Translations under genes and position numbers: made by a program | From: Methylibium sp965279545 | Lineage (GTDB): Bacteria > Pseudomonadota > Gammaproteobacteria > Burkholderiales > Burkholderiaceae_C | DNA: 64,000 bases | Assembly: GCF_965279545.1 (NCBI RefSeq) | Contig: NZ_OZ257250.1 | Span: 124,001 to 188,000 of the forward strand | Direction: 5' to 3' | Notes under the pieces: generated by a model | Database searches by the model: none | Told to the model about the DNA's origin: nothing | Seen by the model: only the letters and a program-made list of their open reading frames with translations | Shown: one piece after another, positions 1 to 7,900 of the stretch | Layout of the letters: each line of letters begins with the position of its first letter | How positions within the stretch are numbered: position 1 is the stretch's first letter

Positions 1-316
1 CGGCCATGATGGCCTGCGCGTCGAGCTTCCAGTCGGCACACAGGCCGGCCACCGCGATCGGGTGCGTGATGTAGGGCTCGCCGCTGGCGCGGAACTGGCC
101 GAGATGCGCCTCGTCGGCGAACTTGTAGGCTTCCCGCACGCGCTTGATATCGGCAGCGTCGAGGTAGGACAGCTTGTGCGTCAGGGCGGCGAACGAGGCG
201 GCCTCGGCGTCGCTGGTGGCGGCGTCCTGTTCGGCCACGGCGCTGTTGCCGAGCATGAAGGACGGCAGTGCCTGGCTCAGCTTTCTACGGACGGCAAGAA
301 CGGCACGCGAGGGCAT
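1..316 (-). CDS. spoT: RelA/SpoT (p)ppGpp synthetase/hydrolase, N-terminal part
   Basis: This is the first ~105 codons of a bifunctional (p)ppGpp synthetase/hydrolase; the gene runs off the left edge. The product makes and degrades the stringent-response alarmone in the cytoplasm. The translation contains LSYLDAADIKRVREAYKFAD and later GEPYITHPIAVAGL, the hallmark start of the HD hydrolase domain in Rsh proteins. The chosen ATG is at 314-316; a later in-frame ATG (MLGNSAV) is also possible. Its position downstream of gmk and rpoZ on the same strand is the usual order in beta- and gammaproteobacteria. It marks chromosomal backbone, not island DNA. Confidence 0.93.
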   Translation of the reverse strand, partial: MPSRAVLAVRRKLSQALPSFMLGNSAVAEQDAATSDAEAASFAALTHKLSYLDAADIKRVREAYKFADEAHLGQFRASGEPYITHPIAVAGLCADWKLDAQAIMA

Positions 317-412
317 GTCCTCATGGTAGCTTGCCCGTCGCCGTCACCTGCGAGGCACGCGAAACGACCCTGTCGGCAGCGGCTGCTGGTTGCAGCGGTC
401 CGCCCGGCGCCA

Positions 413-440
413 ACGAAAACGGCCCGCCAAAAGGCGGGCC
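413..440 (-). terminator. Rho-independent terminator after rpoZ
   Basis: A perfect 8-bp inverted repeat (GGCCCGCC, AAAA loop, GGCGGGCC) occupies 421-440. Read on the minus strand it is followed by a T-rich stretch (GTTTTCGTT). It lies between the rpoZ stop (534) and the spoT start (316), so it should end or attenuate gmk-rpoZ transcription before spoT. Confidence 0.75.
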
Positions 441-533
441 GTCAGGGTTCAGCGCAGCGCCTCAGGCGCTCAGATCGTGGTGCAGCCGCGACCTCCCCCA
501 GGGGGCGCGGGCTCGAACCCAGTCGTGCCAGCG

Positions 534-737
534 TTACACCGGCACCTTGCGCAGCATCTCGATGCCGATATGGCCTTCGGCGATCTCGCGCAGCGCGGTC
601 ACGCCGGGTTTGTTCTTGCTCTCCACCTTCGGTGCGTGACCCTGGCTCAGCATGCGGGCCCGGTAGGTGGCTGCCAGCACGAGCTGGAAGCGGTTGGGGA
701 TCTTGGTCAGGCAGTCTTCGACGGTGATGCGGGCCAT
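534..737 (-). CDS. rpoZ: RNA polymerase omega subunit
   Basis: This 67-residue protein is the omega subunit, which helps assemble and stabilise core RNA polymerase by contacting beta'. The N-terminus MARITVEDCLTKIPNRFQLV and the following ATYRARML are the standard conserved block, and the length is normal for betaproteobacteria. The ATG at 735-737 is preferred over an upstream in-frame start because homologues begin MARITVEDC. It lies 32 bases downstream of gmk on the same strand and is followed by a hairpin terminator before spoT. Confidence 0.97.
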   Translation of the reverse strand: MARITVEDCLTKIPNRFQLVLAATYRARMLSQGHAPKVESKNKPGVTALREIAEGHIGIEMLRKVPV

Positions 738-769
738 GGACAGGTCTCCGGGCGGAAAGAGGTAGGAGG

Positions 770-1390
770 TCAATCCAGGTGCAGAGCCTGGAACACGGCC
801 GCCTTGCTGCGGCGCAGACGGGAGTATTTTAGCCGCTGCGAGTGAACGATGGCTTTCAGGTCGAACAAGGCCGTCTCGAACACCGCGTTGATCACCACGT
901 AGTCGAAGTGCCTGGCCTGGGCCACTTCCTCACGGGCATTGTTCATGCGGGTCTCGATCACGGGGGGCGGATCCTCACCACGACGCTGCAGGCGCTGCAG
1001 CAGTTCGTCCCAGCTCGGCGGCAGGATGAAGATCAGCACTGCGTTCGGGAACAGGCGCTTGATCTGCAGCGCGCCCTGCCAGTCGATCTCGAGCACGACG
1101 TCTTCGCCGTCCTGCAGCCGCTGCTCGATCTCGACGCGCGAGGTGCCGTACAGGTTGCCGTGGACCTCGGCCCACTCGAAGAACGCGCCTTCCATGACCA
1201 TGTCGCGGAAGCTCGGCTCGTCGATGAAGTGGTATTCGCGCCCCTCGACTTCCTGGCCGCGCGGCGGGCGCGTCGTGTGCGACACCGAGACCGCGAGGTG
1301 CGAGTCGAGCTCGAGCAGTGCCTTGACCAGGCTCGATTTGCCGGCCCCGCTCGGGGCGGCGACGACGAAGAGGTTGCCGGGGGTGTCCAT
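770..1390 (-). CDS. gmk: Guanylate kinase
   Basis: A 206-residue guanylate kinase that phosphorylates GMP to GDP with ATP in the cytoplasm. The P-loop APSGAGKSSLV is near residue 11, followed by VSHTTRPPRGQEVEGREYHF, the GMP-binding segment. The start at 1388-1390 (MDTPGNLFVV) is chosen; a longer frame exists upstream, but it reads back into the attachment repeat at 1404-1456 and is unlikely to be translated. In related genomes yicC is normally directly upstream. Here only a YicC-like C-terminal tail remains, because an island starts at this point. Confidence 0.97.
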   Translation of the reverse strand: MDTPGNLFVVAAPSGAGKSSLVKALLELDSHLAVSVSHTTRPPRGQEVEGREYHFIDEPSFRDMVMEGAFFEWAEVHGNLYGTSRVEIEQRLQDGEDVVLEIDWQGALQIKRLFPNAVLIFILPPSWDELLQRLQRRGEDPPPVIETRMNNAREEVAQARHFDYVVINAVFETALFDLKAIVHSQRLKYSRLRRSKAAVFQALHLD

Positions 1391-1403
1391 CGGTGTCAGC
1401 GCC

Positions 1404-1456
1404 TCATTCGATGTTCTGCACCTGAAGCTCGGGATCGATTCCAAGCAGTTGATTTT
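1404..1456. repeat. Attachment-site direct repeat, left copy (attL)
   Basis: The segment 1404-1436 matches 18072-18104 at 31 of 33 positions, in direct orientation. Weaker similarity continues about 18 bases further. On the minus strand both copies encode DPELQVQNIE-stop. The QVQNIE ending resembles the C-terminus of YicC, so the chromosomal target is inferred to be the 3' end of yicC, next to gmk. Upstream codons differ from yicC, as expected once integration replaces the gene body with island DNA. Confidence 0.75.
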
Positions 1457-1599
1457 TCAAGGGAACCATCTCTGCAGCACCTCCGAACCCGCCTATAAAA
1501 CCGCCATCAAACGTGAGATTTCATGGCACTGTATGAACGGATTGCCGTACGGCCCAAACAAGATCAAGCAGGATGATTCTAACGAGCGGCTTCGACGGT

Positions 1600-2472
1600 T
1601 CACTGCGCGTCGCCGAAGATCTTGCGCGCTCGATCCAGTGGATCGTGCAGCCTAGCAGCGAGGTCTCTCACGATGTCTGGCAGCGGCTTCGGCGCGATCT
1701 CGTTCTTGAGGAGGAGCGCCTTCCAGATGGCCTGGCGAGTCGGATCGTTCGCGAACTCATCGGCCAATCCGATCGGCGCGTTGGCCGGCACCGCCATGCC
1801 TCGACGCGAGAAGGTTGCGGCGATCGCCGTTGCCAACAAATCCGAGTCCAAGGTCTCGCGATCGAGCATGACCCAGAGGTCGAGGTAGTCCTTCATGCGC
1901 GTGTTCAACATGCCCAGCAGCGCGATGGCGTGGAGCTTCTCTGCGATGACGGTGTAGACCGGGTAGGTACGCAACTGCGGGGCAGGGAAGTCTGCGATCA
2001 GGACTGGATAGGACGCAGTCACAGGCCCCGGCGTCACTGCGTCTCCGAATCCGATGTCGACCTGCACCTTGCACTTCGCTCGCGCCAGCTCAGCGATGAA
2101 AATGATCCGCGCGCCGGCGTAGCCAGCGTCTTTGCGAATCTCCTGGGCGGCAACGGTAGTCGGATCGAACACGATGCCGTCGTCGACCTCAATGGCGGCG
2201 ATTTCCCGAAACGTCTGCTCGAGAGATGCCAGGTCGCTGGCCCCGAAACCCAGCAGGTCCACGTCACGCGTCGGCCGGTGGGGCATGTCGTACCAGAGCG
2301 TGAACAGCAGCGCGCCCTTGAGTAGGAAGTTGTCTGCGTGTGCGGAGCGGCTCATGCGGTACAGCAGACGCTCGAGCGCGAAGCGGACCAGTACCCCGTT
2401 GAAGTCCGAGCCTTCGGCCTTGGCCAGGTTCAACAGGCGGGCCCGAACCGAGGCGGCGAGATCTTTGCTCAC
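1600..2472 (-). CDS. abiEii: AbiEii-type nucleotidyltransferase toxin
   Basis: A 290-residue toxin of the AbiEii/AbiGii family, the nucleotidyltransferase-fold partner of type IV toxin-antitoxin systems that abort phage infection. The core is visible as LKGALLFTLW (about residues 51-60) followed by RPTRDVDLLGF, with the acidic pair D70/D72 of the DNA polymerase beta-like fold. KLHAIALLG and YLDLW, typical of the family, lie in the second half. The chosen start is GTG at 2470-2472, which overlaps the abiEi stop as GTGA and implies translational coupling. The gene lies just inside the left attachment repeat. Confidence 0.9.
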   Translation of the reverse strand: MSKDLAASVRARLLNLAKAEGSDFNGVLVRFALERLLYRMSRSAHADNFLLKGALLFTLWYDMPHRPTRDVDLLGFGASDLASLEQTFREIAAIEVDDGIVFDPTTVAAQEIRKDAGYAGARIIFIAELARAKCKVQVDIGFGDAVTPGPVTASYPVLIADFPAPQLRTYPVYTVIAEKLHAIALLGMLNTRMKDYLDLWVMLDRETLDSDLLATAIAATFSRRGMAVPANAPIGLADEFANDPTRQAIWKALLLKNEIAPKPLPDIVRDLAARLHDPLDRARKIFGDAQ

Positions 2473-3074
2473 GTGATCGCCTCCAGGTATGGGCGCATCA
2501 CGTTGGACACGCGGCAGATCTTGGCGTAGTGCCACAGATCGTCGATCGAGGCTTTCCTCTGGGCGAGCGCGTCTTTCAGGGCATCCAGGGCGACGTCCAG
2601 ACCGATCTTGTTGCGGTGCTTGAAGCAGTCGGCCACAGTCTTGGCGACGTTGTAGACACGCAGCTGGGCCTGGTCGCGCTCAAAGACCTCAATGCCCTCG
2701 GAGTAGCTTGCACCGGTGAACTGGACCATCTTGATCGGGGGATGGTCGATGCGAGGCGCGTGGCTGCCGCGCGGCATCGCGATCCAGACCCGGCGCGGCA
2801 GCTGTGTCGTCAGCTCATGGAACTGCAGGGCGGTGAGCAGGCAGAACACCGCCTGCGGTGCCTTGATCGCGACCGAGGCAAGGCCCTGGAACTCCGTCAC
2901 GTCGGCGTCCGGCAGACGGTACAGGCCACGGCCAACTCGTTCGAGTTGCCCGCGAGCGGCGAGCCGGCTGAGCACGACCCGCGGAGCACCGAGCGCATCC
3001 AGGTCGCCCGCGCGTAGCAGACCTTTGGTTCGCGCAAGGTCGAGGACCCGTTCAGGATGAGATTGTTGCGTCAC
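2469..3074 (-). CDS. abiEi: AbiEi-type antitoxin and autorepressor
   Basis: The antitoxin of the AbiE pair, about 201 residues. The N-terminal winged helix reads LARTKGLLRAGDLDALG and RVGRGLYRLPD, as in the AbiEi_4 family; the rest forms the C-terminal antitoxin domain. AbiEi proteins bind inverted repeats in their own promoter. The GTG start at 3072-3074 is preferred because a TATAAT element lies immediately upstream (3099-3104), which would put the alternative ATG at 3123-3125 outside the transcript. If that promoter is not used, the protein is 218 residues. It overlaps abiEii by 4 bases. Confidence 0.87.
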   Translation of the reverse strand: MTQQSHPERVLDLARTKGLLRAGDLDALGAPRVVLSRLAARGQLERVGRGLYRLPDADVTEFQGLASVAIKAPQAVFCLLTALQFHELTTQLPRRVWIAMPRGSHAPRIDHPPIKMVQFTGASYSEGIEVFERDQAQLRVYNVAKTVADCFKHRNKIGLDVALDALKDALAQRKASIDDLWHYAKICRVSNVMRPYLEAIT

Positions 3075-3095
3075 TGTGTTCCATGAGGGCGTCTG

Positions 3096-3106
3096 ATAAT
3101 TATAAT
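3096..3106. promoter_or_regulatory. Overlapping divergent -10 elements
   Basis: The sequence ATAATTATAAT contains a perfect TATAAT on both strands (plus 3101-3106, minus 3099-3104), in the gap between divergent abiEi and the plus-strand gene at 3188. No strong -35 box is visible for either direction, so activity is inferred. Confidence 0.45.
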
Positions 3107-3187
3107 CGACGAATAAAAGGAACATGCTGTCGCCGGCCGTGTTTCACTGACGTTTGGCCATGCTCTGACATCCCGCCAGCTTTCGAC

Positions 3188-4567
3188 ATGCCCATCTTCA
3201 CGCGCCGCCGCCTGCAGTCCATGCTGAACGATCTTGCTCCGCGCCTGGATGCGGCGAAGGGCAAGGATCTGCTGCAACGCCTCGGGAACAAGCGCGTGGA
3301 GCAGGCGTTGCCCGCCGAGATGGAACTGGGGCTGCTCTGGGGCTTGCTCAAGCTCGGCGATGTGGAAGTCGAGCCAGCGTGGTTCGCGCTCGGGAGCCTG
3401 CCGGACGCCTATTCCGAGCTGCTCTTTGCACCGCGACCCGCCGCCATCGAGATCGCAGCCATCTCCGATGCCAGCCTGGCGCAGGAGGACGAGATGAGGC
3501 GCACGGCGAGCTTGCTGTGCGAAGCGGCCAACCGGATCCGCCGCGGGGAGGGGCACCACTTGCACTTTCACTTTGGGGAGGAGAGCGGCTACACGCCTCA
3601 AGGCTACGTGCGCAGACGAAAGGTCGATCCCGAGTTCAAGGTGACGGATGACGTCGCCGCTGAGTTGCGCACGTGGATCGGCTCGGCGGGCAGGGCGGCG
3701 CAGCGAGCACCTCTTCGAGTAGCCGCCGGCAAGACCGATCTGGTGGTCACGTGGCGCGAGCACAAGCAGTCCCGTCATTCGAACTTCTTCTCGACGATGC
3801 CGGCCGAGGCGTACTCGCTGACCGACAACCCGGTGCACTCAACCCTCAAAGCCAAGGCTGAGCAGTTGAGGAGTGCGGATTTCCAGGGTGTTCGGTGCGC
3901 GCTGCTGGCTGATGCTGGAAGCCGCCTGCTCCGTCACCTGAACGAGAGCATGCGCAGTCCGGGAGCGGTCACAGGACGGCAGATCATCGACAGCTTCCTA
4001 GCGCAGCCAAAGTGCGGTCTCGACGTGGTTTGCGTCTTCTCGCCTCGACGAGACCCGGACTTCATGTCGATTTCTCGCAAGCCGCTCACTTGGCAGGTGA
4101 GTGCCTTCGTTCGTCCTGGGGTCGAGGTAACGATGAGCGGACTCGAAAGGCTGGCCTCTGTGCTGCCGAGGCCACGATTCGAGGGCTACCAGGCCCGCTC
4201 ATTGCAGCAGCAGGCGGCATACGCGCCGGACAGTCGCGGGTGGTACGTCGGCACCAACATCACGAGTGGAAGAACGAAAATGACGATCAGCATCTCTGCA
4301 CGTGCGCTTCTTGAATTGTTGGCTGGACGCCTGACGCAGGACCACTTTCAGCACGCGATCGGCACGGACGCCTCAAGAGGTCGGGCAAACCTGTTCAAAC
4401 TTTGTCTCGATCGCGGCGAGGTCATCTCTGCGGTCCGGCTTGAACCCGGTGGGGTCGATGAAGACGACGATCGCTTCGTCATCGAGTTCTCGAAGGACCC
4501 ATCCGCCTCGGCGTTGTCCATCGGACCTACCGAGAGCGGTGCTACCCCGTCGACCGATGCGCCGTGA
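3188..4567 (+). CDS. Uncharacterised protein, first gene of a two-gene unit
   Basis: A 459-residue protein I do not recognise. The start ATG at 3188 (MPIFTRRRLQSML) is chosen because upstream in-frame sequence has no family-like character. There is no signal peptide and no obvious membrane segment, so it is probably cytoplasmic. A histidine-rich patch (GEGHHLHFHFGEE, about residues 122-134) is the only striking motif. It is divergent from the AbiE pair and is followed 11 bases later by another unknown gene with a good ribosome site, suggesting an operon. Location in a defence-rich island makes a defence role possible, but nothing in the sequence proves it. Confidence 0.75.
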   Translation: MPIFTRRRLQSMLNDLAPRLDAAKGKDLLQRLGNKRVEQALPAEMELGLLWGLLKLGDVEVEPAWFALGSLPDAYSELLFAPRPAAIEIAAISDASLAQEDEMRRTASLLCEAANRIRRGEGHHLHFHFGEESGYTPQGYVRRRKVDPEFKVTDDVAAELRTWIGSAGRAAQRAPLRVAAGKTDLVVTWREHKQSRHSNFFSTMPAEAYSLTDNPVHSTLKAKAEQLRSADFQGVRCALLADAGSRLLRHLNESMRSPGAVTGRQIIDSFLAQPKCGLDVVCVFSPRRDPDFMSISRKPLTWQVSAFVRPGVEVTMSGLERLASVLPRPRFEGYQARSLQQQAAYAPDSRGWYVGTNITSGRTKMTISISARALLELLAGRLTQDHFQHAIGTDASRGRANLFKLCLDRGEVISAVRLEPGGVDEDDDRFVIEFSKDPSASALSIGPTESGATPSTDAP

Positions 4568-4578
4568 GGGAGGGCACG

Positions 4579-5844
4579 ATGAGCAACGGCGACATCACAC
4601 GCACCGATCTGTACCGGCGGGTATGGGAGACGCCACTCAGCCGACTGGCACCTGAGCTCGGCTTGTCCGACAACGGCTTGCGCAAGCTCTGCAAGCGCCA
4701 CGACATCCCCATCCCTGCTCGCGGCTACTGGGCTCGTGCCGCGGCAGGGCAGGCCGTCAAATCAACGAAGCTGCCCCGGCCAGACGACAACGAACGCGTA
4801 TGGGAACCGCCCACGCCCCGCGAAGCAAAGCGCCGCGAGACGGCTCGAGCACAGGCATCGCTTTCGCAGAGCACGGTGCGCGAAGCCAAGTCTGCCGTCG
4901 AAGTTCTGCCCACCGAGATCCGACCAACGCTCGATGGGTGCGACCACCTGGTTCGGAACACGGCGCGCTTCTTCACCGCGTTGGCCGCGAAGATTGAAAA
5001 GCGCAAGGCCGAGTTGGAGAAGGAACGAATGCGGCATCCGGGGCGGCCGCAACTGCTATTTCTTGCACCGCAGAGGACGCTGAACGGCCGGTTCGCTCCG
5101 GACGAACCGGGATGCCTTCGCATCGTCGCGACCCTGAAGAACATTGATTGGATCTTGCGTTTCCACGATGCGCTGATCCGCGCGCTGAAGTCGCAGGGCT
5201 GCAAAGTGGAGGCGCGCGAATGGAACAGGTCTCACCTGGTGGAGATTCACGGCAGCGGCGAACAGGTCGGCCTGTCGTTTGCCGAGGAGTTCGAGACGCG
5301 CGTCCGCAAGGATCCACAGCGTCCGTGGGACGACAAAGAGTACGTAGCCAAGGACACCTACAAACTCAAGATCGAGCGGCCTCTCGGGTCTCCCAAGGCC
5401 TGGGTCGGCAACCAAGCGCGGTTGGCTGAACTGCTGCCGGCAATCGCACGCGACATCGCCGCGATGCTGGTCGCCCAGGGCGAGGTGCGCAAGGTTCGTG
5501 AAGCCGAAGAGGCGGAGCGCAAGGTCGCCGCGGAGAAGCGAGCGGAGGAGAGTCGCGTGTGGTTCGCAGCGCAGAAGCTGATCGCCGATCGGAAGGCGGC
5601 TCGCCATGCGCAAGCCGATCGAGCGCGGGCCGCGGGCAAGGCTTACGACGAATTCTTGAGCTTGCGGCGTGTGGTGGCTGAGATGGAGGCGCGTGTTCAG
5701 GATGAGACCGACGAAGCCGTGCGCGAATGGCTGACTCTTGTGTGCAGCAATTTGTCCGACCCGATCGAGAGCCTCATGCACGCCATTCGTACAGAGGCCG
5801 CGGGTGGCGAAAGGCCGTTGTGGTGGCCCGATGCCGACCGATGA
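4579..5844 (+). CDS. Uncharacterised protein with N-terminal HTH-like segment and coiled coil
   Basis: A 421-residue protein of unknown function. The N-terminus (LYRRVWETPLSRLAPELGL then SDNGLRKLCKRHDIPIP, about residues 7-41) reads like a helix-turn-helix followed by a GYWAR motif. The C-terminal third (roughly residues 300-385) is rich in Ala, Glu, Arg and Lys with heptad character, predicting a long coiled coil. The ATG at 4579 is preceded by AGGGAGGG. The gene begins 11 bases after the preceding unknown gene and is probably co-transcribed with it. I infer a possible nucleic-acid-binding role for the N-terminus only. Confidence 0.75.
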   Translation: MSNGDITRTDLYRRVWETPLSRLAPELGLSDNGLRKLCKRHDIPIPARGYWARAAAGQAVKSTKLPRPDDNERVWEPPTPREAKRRETARAQASLSQSTVREAKSAVEVLPTEIRPTLDGCDHLVRNTARFFTALAAKIEKRKAELEKERMRHPGRPQLLFLAPQRTLNGRFAPDEPGCLRIVATLKNIDWILRFHDALIRALKSQGCKVEAREWNRSHLVEIHGSGEQVGLSFAEEFETRVRKDPQRPWDDKEYVAKDTYKLKIERPLGSPKAWVGNQARLAELLPAIARDIAAMLVAQGEVRKVREAEEAERKVAAEKRAEESRVWFAAQKLIADRKAARHAQADRARAAGKAYDEFLSLRRVVAEMEARVQDETDEAVREWLTLVCSNLSDPIESLMHAIRTEAAGGERPLWWPDADR

Positions 5845-6362
5845 CTCCGAGGGATTTGCGCAGATTCAAGTGTCGAGTGGCGCTGGAGGCCGTGGGCTCT
5901 GGGTTGGCTTTGCGACCCAGACAGCGTTCAGGCCGGGCGATCTATGCAGGTCACGCGCCACGATGCCATTGCGGCAGTGACCGGAACGACCCGTACGGCC
6001 GAGCGCATGATGGTTGAAGCAGTTCATATGTAGCTTAAGAACGGTTTCAGCAGTCTTTCGACTGGCCCGGGACGGCGACTTGCTAGGGTCTGCTGCACAG
6101 CAGACCATGGAGCTACACCACGATATGACCACGAGCGTCCGGAAAGCATTGCGATGGGGAGTTCAGCGTCCGCGCACGAATCCCCCGTGCGGGCACGCGC
6201 GCGATGCGCTGATGTGTTCCGTTTGTTCGTCATAAGTCGACGGTCAACGTTTATACGAAACAAGTTCGGGGCCTGCTACCACGAGCCCAAACGCGGCGGC
6301 CGCGGCGTCGCTACCACAGTCCGAACGCAGGGCGCTCCTCTTCTGATGCGCAGAATGGCGAG
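5845..6362. other. Intergenic region, no convincing gene
   Basis: About 520 bases between the unknown gene pair and the AlpA-type regulator. Only short overlapping reading frames without family character are present. The notable element is the hairpin at 6087-6106, listed separately. No tRNA could be folded here. Confidence 0.5.
6087..6106. repeat. Inverted repeat with 9-bp perfect arms
   Basis: GGTCTGCTG, a 2-base CA centre, and CAGCAGACC form a near-continuous palindrome. There is no following T-run, so it is more likely a protein-binding or cruciform site than an intrinsic terminator. It lies about 260 bases upstream of the AlpA-type regulator. Confidence 0.5.
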
Positions 6363-6608
6363 ATGACTACTGTTTCCCCGAAGGCTTCGGCCCAGAACAA
6401 TCCATCTCATCCCGTCCCCTCTCTGCCGCATACCGGCTTTGTCAGACAGGAACAGGTACTCGCTTTCATCCCGTTTTCGAGGTCAACTTTGTGGCGCCAA
6501 GTTGCAGCTAAGACGTTTCCCGCGCCGGTGAAGCTGACGCCGGGCATCACCGCTTGGCGGGCCGAAGACATCAGGCTGTGGATCGAGAACAGGAGCGGAC
6601 AGGCCTGA
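6363..6608 (+). CDS. AlpA-family phage-type transcriptional regulator
   Basis: An 81-residue protein of the AlpA family, small MerR-like DNA-binding proteins that often control excision genes of P4-like prophages and islands. The core reads FIPFSRSTLWRQVAAKTFP followed by PGITAWRAEDIRLWIE, with the conserved pattern S-x-S-T-L-W and the W-x-x-x-D-I-x-x-W ending. The start at 6363 gives a normal length with a short disordered N-terminus. It lies in the same island as a P4-type integrase (16387-17664), although far from it. It is directly followed by a gene broken by insertion sequences. Confidence 0.85.
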   Translation: MTTVSPKASAQNNPSHPVPSLPHTGFVRQEQVLAFIPFSRSTLWRQVAAKTFPAPVKLTPGITAWRAEDIRLWIENRSGQA

Positions 6609-6719
6609 ACGTTCAATCCAACTCACGCCCGTGCTTAGGTTCATTGGCTGACGTCAGATTTCACTTGGACAGGCTGTTCCAGCGGTCGCTGAAATCGACA
6701 TACTGGGTGAAATCCTTGC

Positions 6720-7899
6720 TAGTGTGGTGCGCCGTGCTGTTCTGTACTTATCTTGAGGCTGCTGCCAGGGCTGCCTTTGCTCGCGTGACCTTGGCCAAGA
6801 TGTCGGAAGCGCAGGCAGTCCAGATGAAGGGCTTAGGCTCGATGTTGTGCTGCGCGACGTACAGGTCGATAGCCAACTCAAGTTCGGGCACGCTGGTGAA
6901 ACTGTCGCGGCGGATGCGCTTGTCGGTGATGTCGCGGAAGAATCGCTCGACCATGTTCAACCATGACGCGCTGGTCGGGGTGAAGTGCATGACGAAGCGC
7001 GGGTGCTTGGCCAGCCAGACCTGAACCTCAGGGTGGCTATGCGTGGCGTAGTTGTCCACGACCAGATGCAACGTCAGCCCCTTGGGCGTCTTGCGGTCGA
7101 TCAGGCGCAGGAACTTCAGCCACTCCTCGTGCCTGTGCCGCGGCTGGCACATCGAGATCACGCGGCCGTCCAGTGTGTTCAGCGCAGCGAACAGCGTGGT
7201 CGTGCCGTGGCGCTTGTAGTCGTGGGTGACGGTGCCCGCTCGCCCGGTCTTCATCGGCAGGCCGGGCTGCGTGCGGTTGAGCGCCTGGATCTGGCTCTTC
7301 TCGTCGCAACTGAGCACCAGCGCATGCTCGGGCGGGTTCAGGTACAGGCCCACAACGTCCAGTAGCTTGTCCTCGAAGCGCGGGTCGCGCGAGACCTTGA
7401 AGGTACGGCTCAGATGCGGCTTCAGGCCGTTGTTGCGCCACGCAGTCCGCACGGTCGTCGCTCCGACACCCAGGTGCTCAGCCAGCGTGCGCGTGCTCCA
7501 GTGCGTGGCATTGGCCGGCTTCTCGTGCAGCGTGGTCTGCACGATGCGCGACTCCATCTCGGCCATCACGCTGTCCGGGCGCCCGGAGCGCGGCGCGTCC
7601 TTGCTCAACGCTTCGATGCCGCCTTCGAGGAAGCGGGCTCGCCACAGCGCCACCTGCCGCCTGTCCAGGCCGACGTCCGCGGCGATGTCCTTGTTCTGCA
7701 TCCCCTTGGCCGCCAGCAGCACGATGCGCGCGCGCTGCTGCAGCCGCACCTCGATGCGCTTGCGCTGCGACAGCGCACGAAGCTCCCGCTCCGTCTGCAC
7801 ATCCAACTCGATCTTCTTGGCAACCCGCATCGCCCACCTCCTGGGCGGTTGGAGTATGCCGGCGCAAGTAAGTTCTATTACTTCACGCGCACCACACTA
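6720..7899 (-). mobile_element. IS630-family insertion sequence, intact
   Basis: The element is bounded by TA at both ends (6720-6721 and 7898-7899), the dinucleotide target duplicated by the IS630/Tc1-mariner superfamily. Terminal inverted repeats begin GTGTGGTGCGC at the left and read the same on the opposite strand at the right. It carries one transposase gene. The right terminal TA forms part of the CTAG target used by the neighbouring IS5-group element. Confidence 0.9.
6748..7830 (-). CDS. IS630-family transposase
   Basis: A 360-residue DDE transposase. The N-terminal half has tandem helix-turn-helix segments (KGMQNKDIAADVGLDRRQVA and an HTH around HLGVGATTVRTAW). The catalytic core shows LVLSCDEKSQIQAL with the first Asp, LVVDNYATHSHPEV with the second, and FTPTSASWLNMVERFF with the final Glu, in the usual D-x-D-x-E arrangement of the family. 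The length is normal and no frameshift is seen, so the element is probably active. It fills nearly the whole element between the inverted repeats. Confidence 0.95.
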   Translation of the reverse strand: MRVAKKIELDVQTERELRALSQRKRIEVRLQQRARIVLLAAKGMQNKDIAADVGLDRRQVALWRARFLEGGIEALSKDAPRSGRPDSVMAEMESRIVQTTLHEKPANATHWSTRTLAEHLGVGATTVRTAWRNNGLKPHLSRTFKVSRDPRFEDKLLDVVGLYLNPPEHALVLSCDEKSQIQALNRTQPGLPMKTGRAGTVTHDYKRHGTTTLFAALNTLDGRVISMCQPRHRHEEWLKFLRLIDRKTPKGLTLHLVVDNYATHSHPEVQVWLAKHPRFVMHFTPTSASWLNMVERFFRDITDKRIRRDSFTSVPELELAIDLYVAQHNIEPKPFIWTACASDILAKVTRAKAALAAASR

Positions 7900-7900
7900 G

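Noticed and set aside
440..533. T-loop-like GGGTTCGAGCCC on the minus strand, suggesting a tRNA or tmRNA end
   Set aside because: No acceptor stem, anticodon arm or CCA context could be assembled around it.
1407..1490. Short minus-strand frame ending in the YicC-like tail read as a real gene or as an N-terminal extension of gmk
   Set aside because: Only the tail resembles YicC; the rest is island DNA and the true gmk start is at 1390.
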